NCBI GenBank assembly: GCA_905234285.1
Contig: CAJOHK010000005.1
Location: 35,990-99,989, forward strand
Direction: 5' to 3'
Length of the DNA: 64,000 nucleotides
Origin: an uncultured Bacteroidales bacterium
Lineage (GTDB): Bacteria > Bacteroidota > Bacteroidia > Bacteroidales > UBA932
The translations under genes were made by a program, and so were the position numbers. How positions within the stretch are numbered: the stretch's first letter is position 1; the number at the start of each line of letters is the position of its first letter. The notes beneath the pieces were generated by a model that made no database searches, was not told the DNA's origin, and worked only from the letters and a program-made list of their open reading frames with translations. Shown here piece after piece: positions 37,233 to 45,571 of this stretch.

Positions 37233-38639
37233 TTACTTTTGCATATTCGCTTCAAAGAATTTAGCAATGTCGCTGAACCAGGTGCGCGGGTAGTCATGCG
37301 TCATCTCGGGGTACACATGCATCTCCTTCTTGGGATTCATGAGAACGTTGAAAGGCGCAAAGTTGGTATGGGGAGGGCATGTGCCGTCCTGCAGGCCGCT
37401 GGTGGCATAGACCGGGCAGGTGATGAGCGTAGCCAGGTTCTTGGTGTCAAAGTAGGACAGGAAGGCATACATTTCATCATCCGTCATGCTGCCCTGGCTT
37501 GCCTTGGCCACGTTGCCGGGCCAGGAGACAATCTGGAAATAGTCGCGGAAGTCGCCCAGGAACGCCACGTTGGGGGCAATAGCGTTGAAAGGATAGTCGC
37601 TCAGGGCCGCTGCGGCATAGCACAGCGCGCCGCCCTGGCTGGAGCCTTCGGCAAAGAGGTTGTCCATGTCGCTGGTAGAACGGGTGGCCATGAAATGCAC
37701 GGCCTGCACGCAGTCCATAAAGGCGCCGCGGTAGTAGTAGCTGTCCTTGTTTCCAAAGCTGTAGGCAAACCAGTCGCCGTAGATGTTGGTGAAATCTTCC
37801 TGTACGCCGTCGTCCCGCTGGGAAGCCTTGCGGTTGTTGATATACTGCCCGCGGTGGGACAGGTAGAACTCGGCGTAATGGCCGTCGTTTCCGTTGGGGC
37901 AGCTCAGGCTGGACGGCTGGCTGTCATAGCCCTGGAAATGCATGATCACAGGATGCTCCTTGCCGTCCTGGGGCTCCAGGTAGTATCCGCGGATGAGCAC
38001 GGGATCCCCGGTAAGACCGTCGGGCACAGAAGGAAATTCTACAAACCAGGCCTTGCTGTCTTTGTTGCTCTTGGCGGTCACTTCAACCATGCGGATGTTG
38101 CTCTTGGTCAGTTCCGGCAGCTGGCTAAACGCTGTATTCCAGAAGGTGATATAATCGTCCTGCATATCGGGCTCCGATACAATCTTGGTGGGGGAAACAC
38201 CAAAGTAAAAGCCACGGGCCTTTTTGCTGTTTACAAAGCAATTGGCAAAGTAGAATCCCGGATCCAGGTCTTTGGTGGTGGTTACAGGGATATCGATGCT
38301 TCCCTTGGCGGGGACCTCGACCTGTTTGCTCACCGTTTCCACCGCCTGTTTCATGTCTGTGGTAAACCAGGTTTCGGTTTCGGCGGTAACGGCCTGGGCA
38401 TTGGGGTTCTCTACATGGATGGTAAGGGAGGGTTTGCCTTTCCCTTCTCCGTCAAATTCAAACACCCAATTTCCGGTTACAGGGACAGACGCCTTGAGGG
38501 GCTGAAGTTCTCCCTCCTCCCCGCTGGACTCCTCCTGCTCCTGTTTGGGCTCCTCGGTATCGTTGTTATTTTTGCCGCAATTCAGTGCCAACAGGCAGGG
38601 GAGCACCAGCACTGTAAGGAAATAGAACGCTTTTTTCAT
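37233..38639 (-). CDS. acetyl xylan esterase/cephalosporin-C deacetylase family lipoprotein
   Basis: Predicted alpha/beta hydrolase that removes acetyl groups from sugars. The lipoprotein signal MKKAFYFLTVLVLPCLLALNC is followed by an acidic linker, a beta-sandwich domain (about 45-150) and an AXE1-type hydrolase domain (about 160-465). The nucleophile Ser lies in AEGSSQGGAL (GxSxGG), with HF QGYDSQP and YPEMTHDYP near the acid/His positions. Third gene of the phosphatase/EamA/esterase operon, 4 bp behind EamA. Confidence 0.85.
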   Translation of the reverse strand: MKKAFYFLTVLVLPCLLALNCGKNNNDTEEPKQEQEESSGEEGELQPLKASVPVTGNWVFEFDGEGKGKPSLTIHVENPNAQAVTAETETWFTTDMKQAVETVSKQVEVPAKGSIDIPVTTTKDLDPGFYFANCFVNSKKARGFYFGVSPTKIVSEPDMQDDYITFWNTAFSQLPELTKSNIRMVEVTAKSNKDSKAWFVEFPSVPDGLTGDPVLIRGYYLEPQDGKEHPVIMHFQGYDSQPSSLSCPNGNDGHYAEFYLSHRGQYINNRKASQRDDGVQEDFTNIYGDWFAYSFGNKDSYYYRGAFMDCVQAVHFMATRSTSDMDNLFAEGSSQGGALCYAAAALSDYPFNAIAPNVAFLGDFRDYFQIVSWPGNVAKASQGSMTDDEMYAFLSYFDTKNLATLITCPVYATSGLQDGTCPPHTNFAPFNVLMNPKKEMHVYPEMTHDYPRTWFSDIAKFFEANMQK

Positions 38640-38643
38640 GGCT

Positions 38644-39522
38644 TTACTCGCGGCTAAAGATGAGGACGCAGCTGATGGCCGCCACCATGCCGATGAGTTG
38701 CGGTACGGTGGGGAAGGCGGCGTAAAGAATCAGGGAAATCACGCACATGATCACGGGGGCGCAGGCATCGGCCAGCGGAGCCACAATCATGGCCTTGCCG
38801 TAGCGGTTGGCATACACCAGCGTAAAGGCGCCGATGGCATTGAGGATTTGCACAAAGAACACCTTGGTGAGCTCGCCCCAGCCATAGGCCGATACCGGCG
38901 TTCCGTCACCCATGAGAAGGGCCACGGGAATGAGCACTACGGCCGAGATGGCCATGTACACAAACACGCTCTCGGCGTCGGGGGTGTTGTTGTTGGCCAG
39001 CTTCATTACAAAGGCCTGGATGCCCCAGAAAATGAACACCATGGAGGCGTAGATAATCCAGATCCAGCTGGATACTGCGCCGTCGGTGTTGTCGGGCAGG
39101 GCAAAGCAAACCAGGGCCACAAAGGCCAGCGCAATGCCCACGATGCCCAGTTTGGACACCCGCTCCTTCAGGAAAACGGTGGAAAGGAGCACGGTGACGA
39201 TGGGCGCCACGCTAATCATGGGCATTACCAGGTAGGCGGGGGCATAGTCCAGGGCCAGGAACAACACCAGTTGTCCGCCGGCGCCCAGCAGACCCACACC
39301 CATGCTCAGCAGGGCGGGCTTACTGCGAACGTCCAGTTTGAATTTGATGTTGGCCAGCGCTACCAGGGCGCAGGGAATCATGCTAAGGGCCCATACCACA
39401 TACACCCAAGTCTTGGGCAGGGTGGTCTGGTCGCTAAACGCGCCCCAAATGCCCCAGGTGATCATGGTCACCAGTGCATAGAGCAGCCAATTGTGTCTTT
39501 TCTCTGTCATATCTTTTGTCAT
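38644..39522 (-). CDS. EamA/DMT family transporter
   Basis: The 292-residue inner-membrane protein has about ten hydrophobic helices in two EamA-like halves. WGIWGAFSDQTTLP and VSVAPIVTVLLSTVFLKERVSKLGIVGIALA are DMT features. ATG 39522 overlaps the alkaline phosphatase TGA by 4 bp and is preferred over an upstream start. Substrate unknown; DMT proteins export or import metabolites such as sugars, amino acids or nucleosides. Confidence 0.85.
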   Translation of the reverse strand: MTKDMTEKRHNWLLYALVTMITWGIWGAFSDQTTLPKTWVYVVWALSMIPCALVALANIKFKLDVRSKPALLSMGVGLLGAGGQLVLFLALDYAPAYLVMPMISVAPIVTVLLSTVFLKERVSKLGIVGIALAFVALVCFALPDNTDGAVSSWIWIIYASMVFIFWGIQAFVMKLANNNTPDAESVFVYMAISAVVLIPVALLMGDGTPVSAYGWGELTKVFFVQILNAIGAFTLVYANRYGKAMIVAPLADACAPVIMCVISLILYAAFPTVPQLIGMVAAISCVLIFSRE

Positions 39523-40637
39523 TTCACAAACGAGGCCAGAATCTGCCCCCATTCACCATTCTCTTTTATGCCGGTAAAGGCCGCCGAACCCGGTCCCCAG
39601 GCGTACACGGGCACGGTAATGCCGTTGTGGCTGTCGTTGCCAAAGGCCACGCCAATAGTGCCTTCTTCCAGGTTGCCGTCCTGCAGGGTGAGGGCGCCGG
39701 TGTTATGGTCGGCGGTAACTACTACAAGGGTGTGGCCGTCTTTTGCGGCCCACTCCAGTACGTCGCCGATGGTGCGGTCAAAGTCCAGGAGTTCCTCCAT
39801 GGCCTTCTCTATGTTGTTGCCGTGCAGCCAGTCGTCAATGCAGGAGCCTTCGATCATCATCACAAAGCCGTTGGGGTTCTGGGAAAGGAGTTCCAGGGCA
39901 TGGGCAACCGTGTGGCGAAAGAGGTCTCCGCGTTCCTGTGCAACCGGCAGGTTGTCGGGGGCCAGAAGGCCGATGACGGGCAGCTCGGCCGCCATCAGTT
40001 CATCCTCGGTGAGGGCCACGTTGTAGCCCTTGGCGGCCATTTCCTTGGTGATGTCACGGCCATCCTTGCGGTTCACGGTGAACCAGTCCAGTCCGCCGCC
40101 GCTCAGGTAATCTACGCCACATTCGGCATAGTCGGCAATTAGGTCGTCCTGATTGTAGCGGTACTCGTTGTGGCAACAAAAGTCGCAGGGGGTGGCATCG
40201 GCAAAATGGCAGGTGACGGCCACGCCGGTCTTTTTGCCCAATTGCCGGGCTTTTACCAGGATGGAGGGCACCTCGGTGGAATCGGCCGCCACGCCTACGC
40301 AGCTGTAGGCTGTCTTTTGGCCGATAGCCCAGGCAGTGCCGCCGGCGCCGGAATCGGTGATGAGCTCGTTGGTGGCATAGGTACGTGAAAGGCCAATTAC
40401 CGGGAAGTTGTCCAGGTTGAGCTTGCCGTGGTTCAGGACCCATGCACAGCTCACCTGCTCCAGGCCCATGCCGTCGCCAATCATGATAATCACGTTTTTG
40501 ACTTCATTGGCCTGCGGCGGCTCCTGCACGCTCACAATCTCATAAGGATTGGGGGTTTGATAATACTGAAGGGCGTTTTGCTCTTTGCATCCAACGGTCA
40601 CTATGGCCAGCGCTACCAGGTATTTAAGTGCTTTCAC
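39519..40637 (-). CDS. alkaline phosphatase, probable lipoprotein
   Basis: Metal-dependent phosphomonoesterase of the envelope. Motifs: VIIMIGDGMG (metal Asp55), TDSGAGGTAWAIG (nucleophile Ser96), HFADATPCDFC, MIEGSCIDDWLHGNN and VTADHNTG near 300. The best start is GTG at 40637, giving VKALKYLVALAIVTVGCKEQ with a lipobox. A longer frame upstream runs through the palindromic repeats at 40768-40860 and is not coding. At 372 residues it is shorter than E. coli PhoA. It heads the operon with EamA and the esterase. Confidence 0.88.
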   Translation of the reverse strand: MKALKYLVALAIVTVGCKEQNALQYYQTPNPYEIVSVQEPPQANEVKNVIIMIGDGMGLEQVSCAWVLNHGKLNLDNFPVIGLSRTYATNELITDSGAGGTAWAIGQKTAYSCVGVAADSTEVPSILVKARQLGKKTGVAVTCHFADATPCDFCCHNEYRYNQDDLIADYAECGVDYLSGGGLDWFTVNRKDGRDITKEMAAKGYNVALTEDELMAAELPVIGLLAPDNLPVAQERGDLFRHTVAHALELLSQNPNGFVMMIEGSCIDDWLHGNNIEKAMEELLDFDRTIGDVLEWAAKDGHTLVVVTADHNTGALTLQDGNLEEGTIGVAFGNDSHNGITVPVYAWGPGSAAFTGIKENGEWGQILASFVK

Positions 40638-40767
40638 AATTACAATTGTTTTTTCAATCCGAAAGTTACCCAAAAATCCATTATTGCACAAGAGCCCGGC
40701 CGCATATTGCCTTCCGACAACTTTCGTTTGATGCCCTCGCTGCTCTTCTTGCCCTCTAGTCCCCGGC

Positions 40768-40860
40768 CTGGTGAACAAAAACCCCCTATTTTTGTTCACC
40801 AGACGGTGCTTTTTGAGTTCTGGGGTACAAAAACGGCCAATTTTGTTCACGAGACGGTGC
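40768..40860. repeat. paired palindromic repeats with 51-bp period
   Basis: Unit 1 is a perfect palindrome with 14-bp arms (CTGGTGAACAAAAA, 40768-40781, and its complement, 40789-40802). Unit 2 (about 40825-40851) has imperfect arms and the core CAAAAACGGCC. Each unit is followed by the same word (GAGACGGTGC/CAGACGGTGC), which ends at 40809 and 40860, exactly 51 bp apart. The layout resembles the 50-bp-spaced pair at 5083-5158. Confidence 0.75.
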
Positions 40861-40963
40861 CGGCCCATATCACCAGCCTCGGCAGTCCCGTTAGCCCTGG
40901 CAACCCCGTCAACCCCGTTGAACCTCCGTCGAATCGAAGTTGTTGATTCTTAATTGGTTATGC

Positions 40964-40996
40964 AAAACACCCTACCGGAAAACCGGCAGGGTGTTT
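40964..40996 (-). terminator. terminator-like hairpin
   Basis: AAACACCCT-CCGG pairs with CCGG-AGGGTGTTT around AAAA, with one mismatch. On the minus strand the stem ends in TTTT, so it may end the transcript of the gene at 41216, about 220 bp away. Confidence 0.6.
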
Positions 40997-41215
40997 CTAC
41001 TAATGCATTGTGTATCAATAGATTGTTCCCAATGTGAGAACTTGCACCTCTGGAATCACATAATCAGTTTTCATTCTACTTATTGGTTAGTATTTTGGTC
41101 GAAACATTGATTATCAGGCCGAAAGATAAGCTAAATTACACAATAGAGCAAACTATAAGCATGATTATTCATTCCGGGACGTTTCGTTTTTATCTATTAA
41201 AAACGTTGGATGTGG

Positions 41216-42535
41216 CTATTGAATCGCTGCCTGGAACTCGATGCCTTTTTGGCCGGGGACCAGGTGGTCGCATTCGATGGTAAGCTGGGAGCTGGCCGAG
41301 ATATCGGCGCCGGGGATGGTGACCCAGCGCTTTTTGCCGGGCATGAGGGAGCGAAGGTTGAGCCCGCCGCGAATGCCGTCCACGGCCACCCAGGCATCGC
41401 GGTAGATGGGAGCGGCGCCTACATTGGAAACCTGAACGGCGGCGCCGGTGCCGGGTTTCACCTCAAAATCGTCAATCTGGAAGCGGTAGCCCATGGACAT
41501 GGCGGCCTCGGTAATACGGGCCTCGGTCTGCTTGCCGGGCTGGTCGTTGCCGATGATAAAGCTCATGTGGAACTTGGCCACCTCGTCTTCAAATACCCGC
41601 CCATACATGCCTTTCCTGTCCAGGCAATGCTTTTGGTCGTAGTCTGAATAATAACTGAATTCACCGCCCAGCGGAGCCTTCTTGTAGCGGTCTTCCCCAA
41701 AGAAAGCCCAGCTCTCATAATTGTACCCGTCATGGTCCTCGCACATGAAGGAATCGTCAAAGTTGCCGAAGCCCAGATCAAAGAGTGCCGGATCTTCCTC
41801 AAAGGGCCCGTACTTGGGGTCGGCGGCATCGATGGAGAACATCCAGGGGGTGTCGTGGAACCAGCCGTCCATGGCCTTAAGGAACTCGGCCTGGAATGCC
41901 TTGGAGGGGAAGGTCTTACCCAAAACAAAAGGCCCGCTGTAAATGTGGTACTCGGCCCACAGGCCGAATCCGGTTTGCACAAAGGCCAGGCGGGGATCCT
42001 TGTCGTAGCGCTCGGCAAAGCGCCGGTGGAATTCCATGTGAAAGCGCTGCAGCTCTTCACAGCGCCAGTCGGGGAAGTAGGTGGTCTTTTTCTCGCTCTT
42101 CCCCACAGTTTCCTCGTAGCCGGGCCATTTCTTAATATAATCGGGCACTGCGCAGGATTTGCCTACGTAAGTATAGCGGAAGCGCACCACCACCTGGTGC
42201 CCGGCCGATGCGGCTTTTTCCAGCAGCCGGTCCATGGGCGTCCAGTCAAAGACATCCTTTTCCTTGCAAATATCGCTGTACAGCATGTAGGCAAACTCCA
42301 GCTGGACGTAGGACTTGGTGCGGTTCCCGCTGTCGCTCCACAGCACGATGCCCGTCATGGGCTGCACGTGGGTTAGGGCCGATTGCAACGGCACCCGCTC
42401 ATAGCCGGTGAGGTCAATCACTTCTTCCGGTTCTTCTTCCTCCGTTCCCTTGTTGGGCACGGAAGACTTGTTCTCGCAGGCGACAAAGGCCAGCAAGAGA
42501 ACAGCGGGAAGGATATGACGGACGATGCGTAACAT
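41216..42535 (-). CDS. DUF4832-type lipoprotein, glycosidase-like barrel
   Basis: The 439-residue lipoprotein (MLRIVRHILPAVLLLAFVAC) has an acidic linker, a TIM-barrel-like region (about 45-340; WTPMDRLLEKAASAGHQVVVRFRYTY, VQTGFGLWAEYHIY) and a C-terminal Ig-like DUF4832 part (VQVSNVGAAPIYRDAWVAVDG). It looks like a shorter cousin of the gene at 48723 and of proteins in polysaccharide loci. I cannot name catalytic residues; Glu in GLWAEYH is a candidate. No SusCD pair is adjacent. Confidence 0.7.
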   Translation of the reverse strand: MLRIVRHILPAVLLLAFVACENKSSVPNKGTEEEEPEEVIDLTGYERVPLQSALTHVQPMTGIVLWSDSGNRTKSYVQLEFAYMLYSDICKEKDVFDWTPMDRLLEKAASAGHQVVVRFRYTYVGKSCAVPDYIKKWPGYEETVGKSEKKTTYFPDWRCEELQRFHMEFHRRFAERYDKDPRLAFVQTGFGLWAEYHIYSGPFVLGKTFPSKAFQAEFLKAMDGWFHDTPWMFSIDAADPKYGPFEEDPALFDLGFGNFDDSFMCEDHDGYNYESWAFFGEDRYKKAPLGGEFSYYSDYDQKHCLDRKGMYGRVFEDEVAKFHMSFIIGNDQPGKQTEARITEAAMSMGYRFQIDDFEVKPGTGAAVQVSNVGAAPIYRDAWVAVDGIRGGLNLRSLMPGKKRWVTIPGADISASSQLTIECDHLVPGQKGIEFQAAIQ

Positions 42536-42720
42536 GAAAGTTGCTTTGAAAGCGAAAGATACCTCAAATGCTCCAAAAGCGCAACACCTAAGCTGTATAA
42601 ACCATTCCGCACTCTTTCGATTGCCGAATCATAAAAAACATTCATCACTTTTTGTGCGGTATCAGCATTTTATTAAAAAACATTTTTCTGTTTCTTATTA
42701 AGGTGTGCTGATTTTTCGTA

Positions 42721-42728
42721 TACTTTTG
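42721..42728 (+). promoter_or_regulatory. -7 promoter element of the Rpn-family gene
   Basis: TACTTTTG is a perfect TAnnTTTG, 32 bp before the ATG at 42761. Upstream DNA is AT-rich. Confidence 0.6.
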
Positions 42729-42760
42729 CAGGCATGAACATTTTTTAAACGTCATGCCTT

Positions 42761-43732
42761 ATGTCTACAGAATACACCCTCAGCCCCGCGCAATTCGAGA
42801 AGTTCCTCTCCATTGCCAACAGTATCGAATCCCTCCGTTCTTTGTCCGAAGAGGAGAAGGAAGCCCTCATTTACAAGATTCACAGCACCCCGTACATCGA
42901 CCTCATGTGCGACTGGGCATTCAAACATGTCTTCGGCCACAATGAGGAGAACCTGAAAATGCTTCTGAACGACCTCCTGCCGGAGAAGATTGAGCACATC
43001 GAATACGAGAGCAACGAGCTGGACCCTTTTAAGGGCGACGACAAACAAGTGATCATGGATGTACTCTGCCATACCCAAACCGGCAAGTTCGTGGTGGAGA
43101 TGCAGAAGGCTAAGAACGATGAATTCCGCAACCGGATGCTGTACTATGGGGCCGCATCCATCTACAAGCAGCTAAAGAAAGGAGACAATTATAACAAGCT
43201 GGTGCCTGTTTATGTCATTTGCTTCATGAACTTCCGGCTGCACCACAAAACCAACCAGCTGGTTTACCGTTATCAGGTTCGGGAGCAGGACACCAGCGAG
43301 CTTTATGGGAATCAGCTGTCGCTCTATTTTTGTGAACTTCCGCGTTTTATCAGGCCGAAGAAAAACATGTCACCGGTAGAAGAATGGTTTGATTTGTTGA
43401 GAAATATGCATAACTTTGCCGTGAACCCGGACCATATAAACAAGCGCTTTCACAGTATACTGGACGCCTGTTACCAGCCGGGATTAAATGACCTTGAACA
43501 AACGCAATATCTGAGAGCCATGTTAACCGAAGACGAGAAACAGAGCATCGGCCGCGCCTACTACGAGGACGGCTTCCTGGACGGAATGGAGCAAGGCGAA
43601 ACCAAGGGACGGGCTGAGGGGAAAGCTGAAGCTCTTAGGGAAACTGCGCGTACCCTTCGTAAGATGAACTTGTCGATAGCCGATATTGCCAAGGCTACGG
43701 GGCTTTCAGTGCAAGAAATTGAAGCACTGTAA
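42761..43732 (+). CDS. Rpn-family PD-(D/E)XK nuclease (putative transposase, TIGR01784-like)
   Basis: The 323 residues match the Bacteroidota Rpn/PDDEXK proteins. PYIDLMCDWAFKHVFGHNEENLKMLLNDLLP opens the nuclease domain; Asp100 in MDVLCHTQTGKFVVEMQ with Glu113 and Gln115 forms the active site. RMLYYGAASIYKQLKKGDNYNKLVPVYVI is also standard. The C-terminus is charged and coiled with an HTH-like end (MNLSIADIAKATGLSVQEI). E. coli RpnA promotes recombination and has antiphage toxicity. An internal ATG at 43406 (Met216) would give the C-terminal part alone. That part is duplicated at 45137. Confidence 0.88.
   Translation: MSTEYTLSPAQFEKFLSIANSIESLRSLSEEEKEALIYKIHSTPYIDLMCDWAFKHVFGHNEENLKMLLNDLLPEKIEHIEYESNELDPFKGDDKQVIMDVLCHTQTGKFVVEMQKAKNDEFRNRMLYYGAASIYKQLKKGDNYNKLVPVYVICFMNFRLHHKTNQLVYRYQVREQDTSELYGNQLSLYFCELPRFIRPKKNMSPVEEWFDLLRNMHNFAVNPDHINKRFHSILDACYQPGLNDLEQTQYLRAMLTEDEKQSIGRAYYEDGFLDGMEQGETKGRAEGKAEALRETARTLRKMNLSIADIAKATGLSVQEIEAL
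43376..43606 (+). repeat. direct repeat A: C-terminal coding part of the Rpn gene
   Basis: Nearly identical to 45137-45340, except that the distal copy lacks 27 bases (codons for EQTQYLRAM) and has few substitutions. Identity ends after the codons for GETKG. Confidence 0.9.
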
Positions 43733-43758
43733 TACTTCTATCACATAACAGAGCTAGT

Positions 43759-43790
43759 AATTAGGCGGCCAATCGGCCGCCTAATTCTTT
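43759..43790 (+). terminator. terminator after the Rpn gene
   Basis: Perfect 12-bp arms (AATTAGGCGGCC and its complement) around AATC, followed by CTTT. It lies 26 bp after the stop codon. Confidence 0.8.
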
Positions 43791-43902
43791 ATGCCAAGTG
43801 AGGGTTTAATGTCCTTAGAATTAATTTCAAATAGATTTCGATTCCGAAATTTATCGAAACAAATCTTGCCTATTGGCTGTATTCTTGATTCTAAAAAAGC
43901 CG

Positions 43903-43910
43903 TATCTTTG
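43903..43910 (+). promoter_or_regulatory. -7 promoter element of the WG-repeat gene
   Basis: TATCTTTG is a perfect match 20 bp before the ATG at 43931. A TTG at 43885-43887 may be the -33 part. Confidence 0.7.
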
Positions 43911-43930
43911 AAAAGTTAATCAGCTGTCCC

Positions 43931-45109
43931 ATGAAAAAGACCCTTATCATCTTAATTTGCCTTGTCGTTTTAATCGGCATTGGTACGGGCTATTTCTTAA
44001 AAACTTCCCCCTCCCCGGACCTTCTCAAGCGTGAATACATTCAGTATTCGGCTTTCCAATATGAGGATGGTGGCCGATGGGGACTGGTCAACCTCAGGGG
44101 AGAGATTATTGCCGATAAGGCGTTCGACCGCTTGCCCACGGCGGTCACCGAGGATCACTTCTTTGTCATGGACGACGACAGCCTATATGCGCTCTACACC
44201 ATTCGGCCTGAGGTTCGGCAGGTGAGCCGGCAAAGATACCGTCAAGTGGGCTTTTTCTCCGACAGCCTGTGTCCGGTTATCCTGTCTGACGGCATCATCG
44301 GCTATATCGGCTATGACGGGAATCCCGCCTTCCAGCTGGAGAAGCTTGCGGGAGCGGTAGTCAAATCGGCCAGCGTCTTTGCCGACGGCCGGGCCCTCGT
44401 GGTTACCGACAAGGGAGTCGGCTTTATCGACACCCGGGGGAATCTCGTAAGCCATGCTCTGTATTTCGGCGCATCGGGTTACAGTGAGGGAAAAGCCATC
44501 GTCATTGAAATGGACCAGAGACACCTTCATCCAGCCGACCGGGTCGAGACGGTCATCGACGTCAATGGCGACGTCCTCTTTAAACTGCCACGCTTTACCC
44601 ATCCCACCGACAAATATCGCAACGGATGGATTGTCGCGAGAATAAGGACCCAACCCGGATGCTTCTTCCTATATGATGCCGAGGGTAACGAGTCGGTGCT
44701 GGACTGCGACGCCTTCAATCCCATCGGCGGGGACGTGGTTTCTTATGCCATCCGGTTCCAAAGAAACGATGACGCTTCCATCTATTACAAATGGGGTCTG
44801 ATGAAGACCAATGGGGATCTGGTGACTGACCCCATATATAATTATATATCCGACAACGGGGTGCTTTTTGTAGCCATTGACAAAGACGGTAAGAATTGGC
44901 TCCTCAATAAAAAAGGGAAGAAGGTCTCGGCCTTGGATGCCGCTTCCGTCATCGTGCACCGCGAAGCTTTTGAAGGCTACAAAAACAGTCTGATGTTCAT
45001 CGACGACCAGGGTTACGCCCAATTTGCCGATGCGAAAGGCCAGCCCGTGAGCCCGCTCCGTATCCGGCATTGCGAGATGAAACTGTACGAACAGGTAGAA
45101 GTGGAATGA
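43931..45109 (+). CDS. WG-repeat-containing membrane-anchored or exported protein
   Basis: The 392 residues start with a hydrophobic segment (about 4-24) that is a signal anchor or signal peptide. The rest is made of WG-type repeats: GRWGLVNLRGEIIADKAFD, GIIGYIGYDGNPAFQ, KGVGFIDTRGNLVSH, YKWGLMKTNGDLVTDPIYN and NWLLNKKGKKVSAL. Such repeats form propeller-like or solenoid binding surfaces. The function is unknown. It lies between the Rpn gene and its partial copy, and the copy continues in the same frame after this gene's stop codon. Confidence 0.8.
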   Translation: MKKTLIILICLVVLIGIGTGYFLKTSPSPDLLKREYIQYSAFQYEDGGRWGLVNLRGEIIADKAFDRLPTAVTEDHFFVMDDDSLYALYTIRPEVRQVSRQRYRQVGFFSDSLCPVILSDGIIGYIGYDGNPAFQLEKLAGAVVKSASVFADGRALVVTDKGVGFIDTRGNLVSHALYFGASGYSEGKAIVIEMDQRHLHPADRVETVIDVNGDVLFKLPRFTHPTDKYRNGWIVARIRTQPGCFFLYDAEGNESVLDCDAFNPIGGDVVSYAIRFQRNDDASIYYKWGLMKTNGDLVTDPIYNYISDNGVLFVAIDKDGKNWLLNKKGKKVSALDAASVIVHREAFEGYKNSLMFIDDQGYAQFADAKGQPVSPLRIRHCEMKLYEQVEVE

Positions 45110-45136
45110 GAGGGCGGGCACCCCGGCCATGCCCTG

Positions 45137-45340
45137 GTAGAAGAATGGTTTGATTTGTTGACAAATATGCATAACGTTGCCGTGAACCCGGACCATATAA
45201 ACAAGCGCTTTCACAGTATACTGGACGCCTGTTACCAGCCGGGATTAAATGACCTTTTAACCGAAGACGAGAAACAGAGCATCGGCCGCGCCTACTACGA
45301 GGATGGCTTCCTGGACGGGCTGCAGCAAGGTGAAACCAAG
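45137..45340 (+). repeat. direct repeat B: copy of the Rpn C-terminal coding part
   Basis: Begins with GTAGAAGAATGG as at 43376 and runs with few mismatches to the codons for GETKG, lacking the 27-base block. It starts 28 bp after the WG-repeat stop. Confidence 0.9.
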
Positions 45341-45481
45341 GGGAAAGCAGAAGAGCGTAAGCTTGCGGAAGAGAAACGCAAGAGCGACATCAAATCTCTC
45401 ATAGCCAATGGCATTTCTGAAGCCAGTATCTGTCAAGCTCTGTCTCTTTCGTCTGAAGAATTGGCCGAGATTCTCAAGTGA
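45167..45481 (+). CDS. free-standing copy of the Rpn C-terminal region with a different tail
   Basis: The 104-residue ORF starts at ATG 45167, which equals the internal Met216 codon of the full-length gene. Residues MHN-VNPDHINKRFHSILDA to GETKG are near-identical to the Rpn protein minus nine residues. After that the tail is unrelated in sequence but again charged and HTH-like (KSLIANGISEASICQALSLSSEELAEIL). The nuclease domain is absent. It may be a pseudogene fragment, a donor of alternative tails, or an antitoxin-like small protein as reported for the internal C-terminal product of E. coli RpnA. No own promoter is obvious; read-through from the WG gene is likely. Confidence 0.65.
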   Translation: MHNVAVNPDHINKRFHSILDACYQPGLNDLLTEDEKQSIGRAYYEDGFLDGLQQGETKGKAEERKLAEEKRKSDIKSLIANGISEASICQALSLSSEELAEILK

Positions 45482-45516
45482 GGCGGGGGGACGAGCCTAA
45501 GCCGCTGTTGCAGGAT

Positions 45517-45551
45517 AAAAAAGGCTCAGGTCCAGCGGACCTGAGCCTTTT
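45517..45551. terminator. bidirectional terminator
   Basis: Perfect 15-bp arms (AAAAGGCTCAGGTCC and its complement) around AGC, with A- and T-runs on both sides. It separates the Rpn C-terminal copy from the convergent end of the glycan locus. Confidence 0.9.
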
Positions 45552-45571
45552 GAACTATTGATGATAGGGGA

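Larger units (their letters stand above)
40638..41215. other. intergenic region with palindromes and a hairpin, no gene
   Basis: No convincing gene lies in these 578 bp. It holds a weak -7 word for the phosphatase (TAACTTTC on the minus strand, about 40664-40671), the paired palindromes 40768-40860 and a terminator-like hairpin 40964-40996. A short plus-strand ORF at 41083-41283 shows no signal, motif or promoter and runs into the 3' end of the neighbouring gene. Confidence 0.5.

Noticed and set aside
34346..38657. Long plus-strand open frames opposite GH20, CobW and the acetyl esterase
   Set aside because: The minus-strand genes have catalytic motifs, signal peptides and promoters; the plus frames have none.
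40638..40868. N-terminal extension of the alkaline phosphatase frame
   Set aside because: It consists of translated palindromic repeats (HRLVNKIGRF and HRLVNKNRGF) and lies before the lipoprotein signal; GTG 40637 is the better start.
41083..41283. Plus-strand 66-codon ORF in the intergenic region after the phosphatase
   Set aside because: No promoter word, no signal or motif, and its end overlaps the coding 3' end of the convergent lipoprotein gene.
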